Assembly (NCBI GenBank): GCA_028551475.1
Contig: CM052355.1
Location: 26,377,580-26,441,579, forward strand
Direction: 5' to 3'
From: Casuarina equisetifolia
Lineage: Eukaryota > Streptophyta > Magnoliopsida > Fagales > Casuarinaceae
Length of the DNA: 64,000 nucleotides
The translations under genes and the position numbers were made by a program. Positions 1 to 12,200 of this stretch are shown in pieces; position 1 is the stretch's first letter; every line of letters starts with the position of its first letter. The notes beneath the pieces were generated by a model that did no database searches, was not told the DNA's origin, and worked only from the letters and a program-made list of their open reading frames with translations.

Positions 1-155
1 TTGGGCATGTAAATTCACCCAATCATATGCATGTTTTTGTTTGACTGGTTGAGAGAATAAATATAAGCTCCTCCAATAGAGCTTCTTTTTCGTAATTGTT
101 AAACAAGAATTATTATTGGTTGATGTTTCTCTTTAAGTTTCTATGTTTTGCTGAG
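1..155. repeat. Left copy of a diverged direct repeat (partner at 7254-7406)
   Basis: The first 155 bases align with 7254-7406. Shared blocks include ATGTTTTTGTTTGACTGG, GTTGAGAGAATAAATATAA, a GAGCTTCT block, CGTAATTG and TTTCTATGTTTTGCTGA. The right copy carries an extra stretch of about 25 bases near 7322-7346. The similarity runs up to the first base of the window, so the repeat may continue to the left. I recognise no coding capacity or named element in it. Confidence 0.75.
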
Positions 156-1060
156 GTCAGCGATTTTCTTTTTTCTCCCCCTAAGATTGATGCTGGCAAC
201 CTTATAGTCTAATAAACAATGAATTGTAGGACCATTGAGTCCAGCTTGAGCTTCCCCATGGTTTAGCAGGCTAATGCATAAGATCTACGATTTAACTCAT
301 AGAGAATCTGGATCCATAGGAAACTACAAATAAGTCATCCACGTTATGGGAGTAACCTGAATGATTGTCGAGCAACCCAAACAGGCTGATAAGTCAGTCC
401 TTAATTCACTGTTTCATTGGCCATAAGTTATTGTGTGTAATCTCACTTGTTACGTAATTTTTGAACCACTGAATGGACTACTTCATCAGGTTCAGAAAAT
501 ATTGATAAATTAATCCACCAGCAGACACCCGAAGAGCGAGAGCAAGCATTTTTTTACTTGGAAAAACGCAAGAGGCAACCAAGAAACAGAACAAAATTCG
601 AACCACGTATATTATAAGCATTAAATTTCATCTGGGAAAATCTCTTCCCACGAAAGAAAAGAAGACACCTAATTCGCTAGGACATGGGAGAACATCTAAT
701 TAACAAGCATACTCTAGTGCAAAAAGCAATAGAATGTGTAAGCACATTATTACAACCATATAGCTCCCTGTGTTCGCCTTCCACTGCTAAGTTCCCGTGG
801 AAACAGTAGAACAAAGGGGTAGGTAGACTTACGGACCATGTTCACAGCAACAACTAACGATCACAAAAAGTCAGAAAACTTGAAGTTGTAAAAGGGGAAC
901 TCTGCTCTTTTAAGTTCGAGAAGATAGGATCTCTACCAAGCAGAAGTCGGCAAAAGCAGCAGGATGTGGCAAAACACATTACTGCTACTCAGAAATCCCA
1001 GTTCTGTACCGAAGTTTGTATGAGACAGCTTCACTCATTGCCATAAGGCCATGTATTGAT

Positions 1061-1580
1061 GTTTCCATAGCCCTGCAGACCACAACCCTTTGCCTCACGT
1101 CCTCACACAAACAAATCCCTTCTCTCACCCTGCCATGGCAACGCTGTTCTGGTAGCCGTTTCATAACCAATTGAGAATGTCCGCAAAAACGAATATTGTT
1201 GAACGGCAGGATCATGGTTAGGAGGAAGCTCCCACATTCATGATTATTCACTTTTGCCACTGAATTCCACTTCAACAAGCCATCAGTCCCAATAACCGGA
1301 TTGCGTACTCCGATGCATCGAGACTGATGTTTTAGTTCAGTCATCCAAGGAAGTAGCCCCTTGAGAGCATTCCAAAGAGGCATCACCCTCCGGACTTGGC
1401 AACATTCTTGGTTTCCATCTTTGTGGGAAAGGAATAGCCCATCCTTGCCCACCATTCCCAGTGCCTCTGTCGCATCTGGGTACATGTAGTTAGTGTGAAT
1501 GCCACAGAACTTCTTCACAGCATCAATGAGCTGGTATGTCTTTGAGTTCAGCCTCCCGGGGTCTAGGCTAAAAATCCAAA
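1061..1580 (-). pseudogene. Truncated, frameshifted 5'-adenylylsulfate (APS) reductase fragment
   Basis: Read on the minus strand from about 1580, the frame matches the central part of plant plastid APS reductase, which reduces adenylylsulfate to sulfite in sulfur assimilation. Recognisable blocks are FSLDPGRLN, MYPDATEALG, GLFLSHKDGNQECCQVRRV, ALKGLLPWMT and LLKWNSVAKV. Near 1178-1180 the homology moves to another frame, consistent with loss of one base. The shifted frame reads FSIG, then ALPWQGERR, a TGA stop at 1103-1105, and GCGLQGYGN. In the family this part reads SIGCEPCTR, LPGQHERE and KECGLHKGN. Two of the four iron-sulfur-ligand cysteines (the CxxC pair) are lost, while the CC pair is kept. 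I found neither the N-terminal part nor the C-terminal thioredoxin-like domain. The upstream end falls in an A-rich CAAAA/TAAAA tract (about 1580-1625). The identification is confident and the copy cannot encode a working enzyme. Confidence 0.85.
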
Positions 1581-1659
1581 AAATAAAAAACAAAACAAAA
1601 CAAAACAAAATAAAATAAAATAAAAACCAACCAGTTAACCATGAATTGATCATAGCATG

Positions 1660-2470
1660 AAGTCAAACGCGGTATGGCTTCCTTATAATTTAGTGACAAA
1701 GGCATTGTGACAAACGTACCCTATAGAAGATACATGAAAAAAAAATTCACCAAGGTTTAATTGCTTCAAAAAAAAAAAAAATCCTACTCATTTTATTTTT
1801 TTCATTTCTCTCTTTATCATCTTTTGAAGATCAATATTTGTCTTGCAGGGATAATGGTTAGTTTTGGACTCTGGGGCCTTGATGGGTTTGTTGATTAATC
1901 ACCCTCTTGCCAACCAAAGTGTTTTGAGTTATACTAACAAGAATAGCATTAGTGGAGTGACGCAAGCTAGTCAACAACATATATCTTATCTAATGAAAAG
2001 AACTTATAAATTAGCTATTAGGTAATGAGTCTAATGACTTTCCTTTTCAAGTAAATCTAGTCCCCACCATGCTCCACATGCTTTTTTCCAAATTCTTGGC
2101 TCAGTCACAAAGTTTAATCTTTCCTTCATTCGTGCTGACCCTTGGGCACTCCATTCCCAGTTGCACTTGAAGTAGGAATATGTTTCTTTTGTATATATTT
2201 TTCCAGTAGTCCAATCTTTTAATAACTTAAAGATTTCAGACTACCTACTTTCAAATCTGTCATATTTTATTGATTTAAATTGGAATTGACCAGTCTTAAT
2301 CATGATAGATAATTCAGAACAACCTTAACCAACCGCATGCATACATAAGCTGTGAAAAAGCATGATGGTAGACGAATTTGAGATGGAGGCAATGATATGA
2401 CATGACAAGAATAAAAAACAGAGAGGATCTTGAGTTTTGTAAGCTCAACGTTCAGATCTAGGGTATCCCT
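1660..2470. other. Non-genic AT-rich stretch
   Basis: I see no gene, RNA or element that I can name here. There are short poly-A and poly-T tracts around 1740-1800. Confidence 0.5.
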
Positions 2471-2474
2471 TTTA

Positions 2475-3541
2475 TCAAGATCGAGTAAAAGTAATTAATT
2501 TACCATCAAACATAATATAAAGAAAGAAAAAGTTCCACAACATTAACCTTACAAATACCCAACTGTAGTACTTGCATTTGGCATATGAATAAGAATATCC
2601 AAGAAGAAGGGGATAAAGAAAAGAAAACCCGAAAGCTACAGCATTACTGTCAACGGGCTTTCCAGGGACTTTTGTCGTAATCCGTGGCGGGGATGCTTTC
2701 CCAATATCTTTGCTTAGTTTTTCATCGTCTTGAATACTTCCATCAACCTTCTCAATGACCACTACAAATATGACAAAAATAGACAACCATAGTGCAATGT
2801 CATAACAACCCTGATGATCTTCATCATGCTCCTTAAATTCCATGAAGAAAAAAACATACCAGGAGCAGCAAATGTTGCCGCCAGCGGAAAGTATAGCTTG
2901 CTCCTCTTTGGCTCAACACCAGCGGGTTTCACCCAGTATCCACCGTTGGAAGTGCCTGTCAAATTTGCACGAAATATTGATCGATCCAGTGGTTACAAAC
3001 TGCCACTCCAACAATATAGACAATCGGAATATAGCCGGACCAACATCGTTAAACAACATCAACGCAGAAAAACGGTTCCAACTACCTCGGTTCTTTTAGA
3101 CAAGAAATTCTTCAAAATCTTGAAAAAAGCGATCAACTTGACGCCCTTTTATCGCCAAGAAGGCATATATTGCGTTGAAATCAAAAAGCCCTTCTAAAAT
3201 AAAGGTTAATCAACTCTATACAGAGATTTCCATCACAAAACATGAACTGAATCGAATAAATGCAGAGATGGTACATATGCATCAAGAAGAACACACAAGG
3301 GAATCATTGATGAATAAGCAAAGAAAATGAAAAACCCATGGACTGATAAAGGAAAAAGAAATACCATTTGGCGCAAAAAGGGACGATGAAGCGGAACCAA
3401 TACCGAAAGACGATGAACAGCCAAAGACTTTAAGGCGCGCTGTAGGACGTTCTTACTTTCTGCTGCTGTGCGTCTGAAGAAGTGTGATATATACAAAGCA
3501 GCTGGGAGAGTAGAAGGCCCAAGTTCATTGAACCTGGTCAC
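2475..3541 (-). CDS. Possible three-exon gene of unknown function, start codon not found
   Basis: Three minus-strand segments can be joined in a consistent frame. Segment one is open down to 3457 and ends at a strong donor (GAAA|GTAAGA). Segment two is 2860-2955, with acceptor TTTGACAG and donor CTCCTG|GTATG. Segment three starts at 2761 (acceptor ATTTGTAG) and stays open to a stop at 2475. All junction phases agree (A|GC, then G|TG). The joined product includes SHFFRRTAAES, NGGYWVKPAGVEPKRSKLYF, PLAATFAAPG, IEKVDGSIQDDEKL and PPRITTKVPGKPVD, then a hydrophobic segment (VAFGFSFLYPLLLGY). I do not recognise the family. No ATG lies in frame in the first segment, which is open back to about 3590, so a 5' exon is missing or the gene is a remnant. 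The matching splice phases support a real or formerly real gene, but they could be chance. Confidence 0.35.
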
Positions 3542-3599
3542 TTCTTTGCGCCGTACGAACCCCCCAAAAAAAAGGATCTGTGGGAGTCATCGGCACGCA

Positions 3600-5280
3600 G
3601 ACTGACTAGTAACCTTGCACTCGTCCTCGGAAGTTGTCTTTCTTGTCCCTAAGCAGAATACCCTTTTTGAAAAGAAATAAATAGTGTCGTATATATTGGG
3701 TGATCAAAACCAACCACGTCTCAATGAGAATGTTTGATTATATGCTCGATGGAAAGATCGTACACGTATTGCTATATCACTGAAAATATATTATGCGTCT
3801 CTTCCTGCATGTTTCTTAGTAGATTCGCAAAGATCGTAACGAATGGAAGCCTGAAAATAGTGATGGAGAAAAAAAGAAAAAGAAAAAGAAAAAAGGGCTT
3901 TAAGAGTATTATCATGAATGGTTTTGACTATATATTCAAGCCAAATGACATATAGTTTGCACCTTTATTATTGAAGTTTTATGGAATCAAAAGACGTTTT
4001 ACAAAAACAATCATTTTACTGTTATTTTTAAACGAAATTATATCAAATGATCGCTTAAACATATTAATATTAATCATACGTAGGTTATAAGAACTAAAAT
4101 TCAATTTAAAATGGAAAATAAAGAGAACTAAAGGTGATTGATCACCTTGCTAGGTTTCTTTTTCCTCGAACACATTTGAAAGCTTGGGGGGGAGATGGTG
4201 GGGTGGCTAAGGGTTATACTTTTTAGAGAAAAAGGGAGGCCCAAAGGATTGTAGAAACTACTAGTGGTTCTATCTTGACCATTCCCTAGGATAATAAAAA
4301 AATAAACTCCTATTGTACTCTTTTCTAAAGATATTTAATTCTCAAGACAACTAAAATTATGATCTATGAAAGCAATCAGGAATATACGCAAGTAAAGAAC
4401 TAACTTAAACATAAGAAAAAGATAAGTATTGAAATTATGAACTAGAAGATATGAAGGATTCTCACTATATCTTATGCACAATATTTGTCTTAGTTTTTTG
4501 ATATTTTTATTAAGTTTAAACTCACCTTGAAGCAAGAGTAGTAGAGAAAATAAAATTTAATGAAAGGTACTTAGAAAAATCATTATGAATGCTTTCAAAT
4601 ATATATAAAACCATATTATACTTACACCTTGTATAGATGAGACATTAAGAGATCAAAACCTACAAAATTACCACTAATAAATTCTTGGTATGGCTCACAA
4701 TTACTATTTATTATTTATAGACTACTCTTACGTATAAACTAATCTTTCAGCTTTATAATATAGTATAAATATATTACAATAAATCTGTTTTTGTGCAAGT
4801 GTACCATGAGGAGGTCATTGTGTTATGACATCTTAAGGTCAAAATTCTTGTCAACTACTTGTTATATTCACCATCGGTCTTCTCCAAAATTCTAACCCAA
4901 TATTTTTGACAGAATTGAATTGGATCATAATTTGAAGGATCTGCGTAGAGAATCTCATAAGGTCCTTCCAGTAGAATATATATATATATATATTAATGGC
5001 TATAATAAATCTATAAAAGTTGAAGGGAAAATTCAACAAGAACTACAATTTCAACTGAAATCCAATCTTTTATTCAATGATTCCTACAGTGAATGATCCA
5101 CCCCTATTTACAAACAAACTTGATCACGTACAGACAAAAACAGTATGACCACGTCTCGATGACGAAGCTTGCAATGTCTCCTTCTATTTAGGTACTTTCT
5201 TCTAGTCTTCAGAACTCGTCTGCTTTGTGTCGATCGATTCATGATGACAACGCCATGAAGGTCTTCTTTAGCTTAGAGAA
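3600..5280. other. Non-genic AT-rich stretch
   Basis: No supported gene. There is a purine run at 3865-3895 and a short (AT)n microsatellite near 4978-4993. Confidence 0.5.
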
Positions 5281-5285
5281 TCACA

Positions 5286-5354
5286 ATGGCGGTTTCTTCG
5301 TCATTCCAAAACTTTCCCAAACCTAACCCCAGTCGACATTCATTTGATGTGATG
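5286..5354 (+). CDS. Weak candidate first exon, unrecognised
   Basis: An ATG in good plant context (CACAATGGC) opens a serine- and proline-rich stretch that begins MAVSSSFQNFPKPNPSRHSF, much like the start of an organelle-targeted protein. It could end at a donor-like site (GATGTGATG|GTTAGG). I found no downstream exon with recognisable homology, so this may be chance. Confidence 0.15.
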
Positions 5355-5499
5355 GTTAGGTTATTGACATCAACAGCAATTGCTTGGCGTAATTCTCTCA
5401 TATGGGGTATTTGCCGCATCTTTGTTCATATTTGGAGTCATAAATTGTTTATCCTTAATTTCTTGTTAGTAATAGCAGACTTTTATTCATGATTAAGTG

Positions 5500-8400
5500 G
5501 GTAATTGCACTACTTTAGCTTGCTTTTATTTAGTTGTGATGGAATGTGGAGAATCTTAACGTAGCATGATATCTGCTTAGGTCTTTTATGGTCAATCAAG
5601 TACTCATATATCCAGGATAGTATGAAAGGTTACCTAATTTTGTATCTATTTCTCAGCCCTCCAATTTATCTCACAATCTATATGGGCTACTTTTCTTCTT
5701 GTAGTTTTTTTTTTTTTTTTTTACTTTTTTTTTTCTTTTTTTGGGTAAGAAGACTATCGGTAATGCGTTTTAAAATCCACGGCTAATGGAGGCAGCACAC
5801 CCATAAGAGTACCAAACCATGAACCAGATGTCGGAGCTGAATCATTTTGATCAAAATGACCGAAGAAATCTGTAAGGAGATTGCAACAAATCAGCACAAA
5901 GTTGAAAACTTTCAAACGACAAAGACAGGTCCAACCGAGTTTGATAGCATCTAGAAGAAACATGAATGGTTGTGATTATTTTCGGTGCCTCATGTTTGAA
6001 TTACGCCATAGGGTGACGACAACGAGCAATTATAATAACATTGTTGAAAATAGGGGCTCCCCCAATAATCCAATAATTATGCATCGCATCACAGAAGAAC
6101 ATCTAATAGCTACTGCCATTGATTATTTGATCTATAACTTCAGTTGGTGTCGGCTGTTCTGTTATAGGGTATGTCCCTTTCAGCGGTTTTGGTGGCGCAA
6201 TATGAGCGGTACTAAACTTCCCCCACTTCTCGCCTAAAATCATAAAGCTAAAACACTGGAAAAGAGGAGGGAAAAAAAAAAAGGCCTATACACTTAAAAG
6301 TGAAGTTAGCAGTCCGAATAAAATTCAATATTTCCTTTTGAGACTTTTTTTTAGAGTATTACAACAAGATTAAATCTATTGGTTTGTTGGCATATAGCCA
6401 AAACGGAAGATAAAATCGAGGGTTTTTCTTTTTTAGCTTTAACATTCGTTAAAGAAATTAGAGAACAGTAATTTAGTCATGAAAAGGAGGACAAAATATG
6501 GTCGTAGTGATAATTTAAAGAAGATGATAACAATAAGGATGAGTTAATTTAGTAACAACGATGAAAGTCCATTGGTAACATAAATATTGTATAAAACAAT
6601 ACATAAATTTGAAATATAAAAATAGAGACAACGACAGTAATTTTACTTTTATTTAGACAAGTAAACAAAAATGCATTTATTTGTCTGTACAAAAAATCCT
6701 CTAGAATCAAAAGTTAAAAATTGATTTTCCATTTATTTTAAACAGATGATGGGTTTTTGAAAGATAGACTGAACACAGCCTGAATCATCAACTATGTACA
6801 TGGGAGTAGTGTACATATGACGATACAATAACTACTAAACAAATGGAAGGCACAAAATGGAATCACACAAACACCCAGATGAGATCACTCCAAATTCAGC
6901 ATAGATGGTTGCATTACTTTGGTATGGATGGAACCAAAAGTTGCAACACTTGGGTGCTTTTCTTGCTGAATGTATATACAATTTTAACATACTTTACTCG
7001 TTAAAAGTTCTTTTGGAATTTATTTTGTTTCTTTAAGTGTTTGCTTAAACAACTAGTACATGTTTAATCAAAGGTGAAGGCGTGACTTGACCTGTGTAAA
7101 GTAGGTAATCTGTCAGGTAGGGACGGCACGAGATACATACACCTGACCTAACTCAGTGGCGTCCTGATGCGACTGGGGTGGACGTGGGTTATGGTTGTCA
7201 TGGCCTGATTGCAACCAATGTCTTTTGGAGATATTAACATGTAAAAGAGCTCATTGGACATACAATTCACCAAATCCTACGTATGTTTTTGTTTGACTGG
7301 TTGAGAGAATAAATATAAACTTCCTTTTTTATTTTAGTGGTTACAACTACTCCAGTGGAGCTTCTCGTCCGTAATTGATAAACAAAAAGTTTCTATGTTT
7401 TGCTGAACTCATCGGTTTGATTTCGACACCTATTCTTGGACCTTTTTCTATATGCTGATGACATTCCCGCACTGTACCAGTTGCCAGTGATGCTAACCTT
7501 TGCAATGAAAAAACAGAAACAGAGATGATTCACTTGGTTTTTGAGATTGACCAGTTTTCAGCTGGCTGTCCTGTGGCCACGGATGATGTGAAACTTTATT
7601 TTCATTGCCCAACTCCATCTCAGTCGGGTTCATGGGAAAAGTAGGTCTTGCAGTACTAGGCTACGTCCGCGATTGTCTCCTATGTTATTGTCACTTCCAC
7701 CACCATTCTTGCGTCTTTTTGTCCTCATGGCCTTCACTGTTTGAAATTTTTATGGCTATGGCCGTAACTATCGTCTCTGACTTTTGAGAAGGCTTTTTTC
7801 ATGGCCGAAACTTAGTAAACCCCAGAGGGAACGTCGGTTCCGTACAAGGTGTGCCTTCTTCATTAACCAGACAGTCAATCTTTATTAACCGGCCGGGCTA
7901 ACCAAGAACTGAGCCAACCCCCGTCATTTCAACTGTCAGTTGTTTTCCGGGAGGTCGAGACAGGGAGAGCAGCTAGAGTAATTTAGAATATTTCTAAACA
8001 GATGGACGGGCTGCATTGGTAGGTTCACTGAGTCATAGATCGGAAGTAATATATGTAAACACCGACTCCCCCAACAGATGGGCTCTGTAAAACGTTAAAC
8101 CCCAAATCACCAATGTTTTGCGGTTTCGAGTGAAAAATCAAGGGGAAGATCCTAATTACAGGAATGAAGCGTCCAATTTTCCCAAGGCGCGGGTGCGAGA
8201 TATTGTGCTTCTATGGACTGGTTAATATCCAGTGGGGGAACGGGATTTGGGTGCGGTTGAGTGTTTAGATCAGCTAAATAAGAGCAGTTTTTGTTGGATT
8301 GCAATGGATTCTGCTAAGGCCTCGCCTGTTTCTGGGTGGGTGTGGTCGGGTTTGGGCCTTGCTGATCCACGCAAGGCAACAGCAGCTTTGCTCGAGAGAT

Positions 8401-9200
8401 CCAAGGGACTGAGAATCACGACTTAATCCAGTAAATCTTGGAGAGTTGTCCTTAAAATTTTGAAATACCGAAGGCCGAAAGGTTTAGGCCGAGACTACCG
8501 GAGAATCAGCAGAAGCTCCAAAGGATGAATCTTGTTCTGACGATCCTCTTCAAAAACCAAGAAGCAGGGGCGGCAGAGTAATAGAGATGGGTGTTCGCAA
8601 TGTACTTACTGAAAGTCGGATGATCCGAGGAGGGAAGTGTATTAGACCCAACAAAAGCATTAACGAAAACTTGCTGGGTTCCTTTTTGCAGAAAATGAGG
8701 GAGCATCTTCGATAACTGATGTATTGAACAGTTTGATTTTATCGCAGACATCAAGACGACATAATGGACAGCAAAAAAGATTCAGATATTTTCAGTTAAC
8801 CTATCTCTCAAAGCTCTACATGAAAGTCCCAAATGTTTTTGATAGAATGACATAACAATTTGACGTCATCTCATGATTACAGTAAATGACACCCGGGTAA
8901 GTATAGAATAGCTTGCAAGCATCTGAATTTACATTCTTGGTAAAATCCAACACTATCCTGGAATCCTTTATCTTCAACGATACAAACAAAGCCATATCCT
9001 GTCCCAGCTCCATGGTATTCACATTGCTCATATTTTGCTACCTAAGTCTAAATTGCTTAAATAAACTGTAAAGGAGAATCTGACACCTACCGTTCGTCCA
9101 CGGTCCAGTAGTGATGCAACCTTGACATCTCATAGACCATTCATAAATTGGCAAATTCCTCTGCCACCAGCTTGAACAGAAATAAGAAGATAGCAAAGAA
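5500..9200. other. Long stretch without a supported gene
   Basis: The stretch contains an almost pure poly-T run at 5706-5742, the second copy of the edge repeat at 7254-7406, and moderately GC-rich unique DNA at 7550-8470. Short open frames exist on both strands but show no family motif. The last few hundred bases before 9209 would be the 3' untranslated region of the dehydratase gene. Confidence 0.5.
7254..7406. repeat. Right copy of the diverged direct repeat found at 1-155
   Basis: Same orientation as the copy at the left edge, and alignable from TTGGACATACAATTCACC to TTTCTATGTTTTGCTGA. It holds a short insertion (around 7322-7346) that the left copy lacks. The start-to-start offset is about 7.25 kb. 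Confidence 0.75.
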
Positions 9201-9208
9201 ACTGGAAA

Positions 9209-12200
9209 TTATGGAGTTGTATCCATGGGATAGCAACCAAGTATGCGAAGGAATGTTGCAAATTCCTGCAAAAGAAGTAACAATGTAATGCAAAAATCAG
9301 AAGGATAGTCCAAGAACAATAGTATGCTTGCATCAAAGAATGATAATGGTGCATCGTCAATGTGTAAAATCATTATGCATGGGCATAACAAAATGATCTT
9401 GTACCCTGAAAAATGGCAAGACAGCAGCATAGGACTGTGCATGGGTCAGCGATACTACGAGACTACAGAATTAGCGATGACCTTGTGACACTCATCTGCT
9501 TAAGCAAACCAACAACTAGTAATGGGGGGAAAGGATCTTTAAATAAAATGTTTGAAAAGGATTATACATTCAAAGATGTTTAGAAACATAATCAACTGGA
9601 AAGTGGTAAGAAGAAACTCTTTGGGCATGGCCAAAATGATGTGTCTGTTATCTTAATTCCAGAGAACAGTTGACATCATTTCCCAAATTATGCAATGCAA
9701 TCTCTGTTCACAAAAAAAGATACAGAACAAAGGATAACCATTACTTTCTAGTGAAAGTCAAGAGTAGGACAGATTGGGCATATTCATGCAGCATCTTGCG
9801 CACAAGAGATAAAAAAGGATGGCAAAATTGAAAGAACATGCAGAAGCCCAATCTTATATTTGCATGGGGTGGAGTGTATATGTAACAGAATAGAAAAACA
9901 CATACAAATGCACACATATAACTGCACAGATGTACGTACAACACTCTCTCTTTCACACGCACACACACACAGAGATTGCAGTTTTGAGAAACATTCTCCC
10001 TAAAAATTTCATTATTGAATTGGAGAATGCTAAAAGGTTTCAAGCAATTCACTCATTGGGCCTTATGAGGAAGTTCATGCAAGGAGAAGAAAGAAGCACT
10101 ATTAGAAAGTATAATCTGCATAGTGGAGAGTCATAAAGGAAAAACCTGCAAATGTCCCAAAGCAGTTTGTGCACGGGGCTCTGCCATAGAAGCCTCAAAG
10201 TCAATGTAGAAAAGGTAGTCAAAGTATCTGCAGCCAGGGGTGATCTAATCAGAAAACAAAGGCAATCCCATTCTCCATCCATATATTTAAAAATAATAAT
10301 AAATAATTTCAGAATTTTTAGTTAAGAAAAAGCATTCTAAAAGCTATTCAAAGGTGTTCCATCATTCACTTCATACAGAAGCTAAAAGAAAACATTCCGA
10401 AGGGGGAAAAGGTCATGCAAACACGTGAAGGGCAGCATCTTTTACTTCATTAGTGACAGGCATACTTTTTCTCCATGATTCAATTCAAATCAGCTTTTAT
10501 CTTTCTATAGGAAAGTACTGATGATGGTTTAAGTTGGAAGAAGCACAACCAAAAGTTAACTCAGAAAAAAGGACCATCACTTAGGTAAGGGATCGACATA
10601 GGAGCAACCCTGAGATATAACTTGTTAAACTTTATTACTTCAGATCTAAGGCATAATTGTAGGAAAACAGATCCAGATGTTTGGTACTAAAGATGAGCTG
10701 GTCCTAGAATATCTCGCAGCATCAAATATCCTGATTTGGAGAGGGCCAAAACAATAGCAGCTTGAGATGAGAGTAAATTAAAAGTTAAACGCACTTGCAA
10801 AATAATATTACTGATTAAGAGTTTTTTCTCAACGTGGGATTGGTGCCTTTACCATACCTATCGGAGTTTCCAAAGCTAACTGCATCAATAATCTTTCATG
10901 AACTTTCCCCAATATACGGTTACTGATATAAAAAACCAACAGATAACATATATTTTTTAATACAACACCTGATAACTATCTGGTCCTAAGAAGTGACGAA
11001 GAAGAGACTTACTTGGCACTCCCAGTGTTGGAGTCATCAACTACTCTAAGTGGACGATTTCTCTGTGGCCGACTTTCAATCTGAAATTGAATAGGAATAA
11101 AATTTCATCTGAAAAGCTCTTTCTAGAAAGCAATAGGCTCTTTAAACAAAAACCTTTTCCCACATGCCTTTGTCAAATTTATGTCCCTCAGTGCAAATAC
11201 TGCCAAGGCTTTAAACAAAACTCCAGGGCCTTCATCCAAAGTGAATACAATGCTTGTCTGAAATAAGGATGATAATAGTCAACATTGAAAATTCTTTAGC
11301 AAACATATAAAAAAAAAATCTCTGGGAATAAATCTCACCTTAAAGGCCCTATTAGTTCTTGGAATTATTGGATCCCTTGCAAGTACCAGATAACGAGTAA
11401 CGGTATTAGAGTCATCCTGTGTAAACCAAGGAATCAAACAAGTACCATACGTTTCAATAGACAATTCTGAAAACATCATCTTTTAGCTCAAATAAAAAAG
11501 ACCACTGCAAGAGTAAATGGTGTCAAGAAATTCACATACTTAAGGTATCTTAGGAATTCTGGATTAACAATATATGGATATTAAAACAAAAAACACGAAT
11601 TGAAGGACGGTTCATGATTAAATGACACTGGGAATTTTCAGAAAGGTTGTTCAAACAATTAAATTCATGGTCCAGACATTATACTCTTTAAGAGATATGC
11701 GACCTGTATGCAGATCCCAATTTGCACTTATTGGCTTCAAAAGAGCTAATGGTTACTAGCAACTTATAAAAGAATTTTAAAATCTTTAAATGTTAGCCCC
11801 ACGTACATGGGCCTTAAACACAAAAGATGAATTACATATTTGGTCCTCCAACTTGCAAGTTGTCTCTACTTTGTCCCCAGTTTTCTAACTATAGCAATGT
11901 TGGAGAGCAGCTCCTTATATTGTCTCACCAAACCAGCCATGTGACTAAAGTTGTGCATGTGGCTAGCCTACATGCAATGGCATGGCCATGTCAACAAAAA
12001 AACTTTCAAATATTATCTTTCTTTAACTGTTAAAAGAAAAACTCACACAGGCCTTCTTTTGACTAATTAAAAATTAGTTTGGGTAAGTGTGCCACTAAAT
12101 ATTATATATTCCAGTTAGTTGCGCAGGCGGTAATCCCCAGAGAAAATTGGTTGCATTCACTCCAAGGGATCATCATGGACAAGTTTAAGACCTACTAACA

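Noticed and set aside
9930..9972. Short (CA)n and CT-rich tract in a dehydratase intron
   Set aside because: Too short and interrupted to be notable, and no coding or regulatory meaning is evident.
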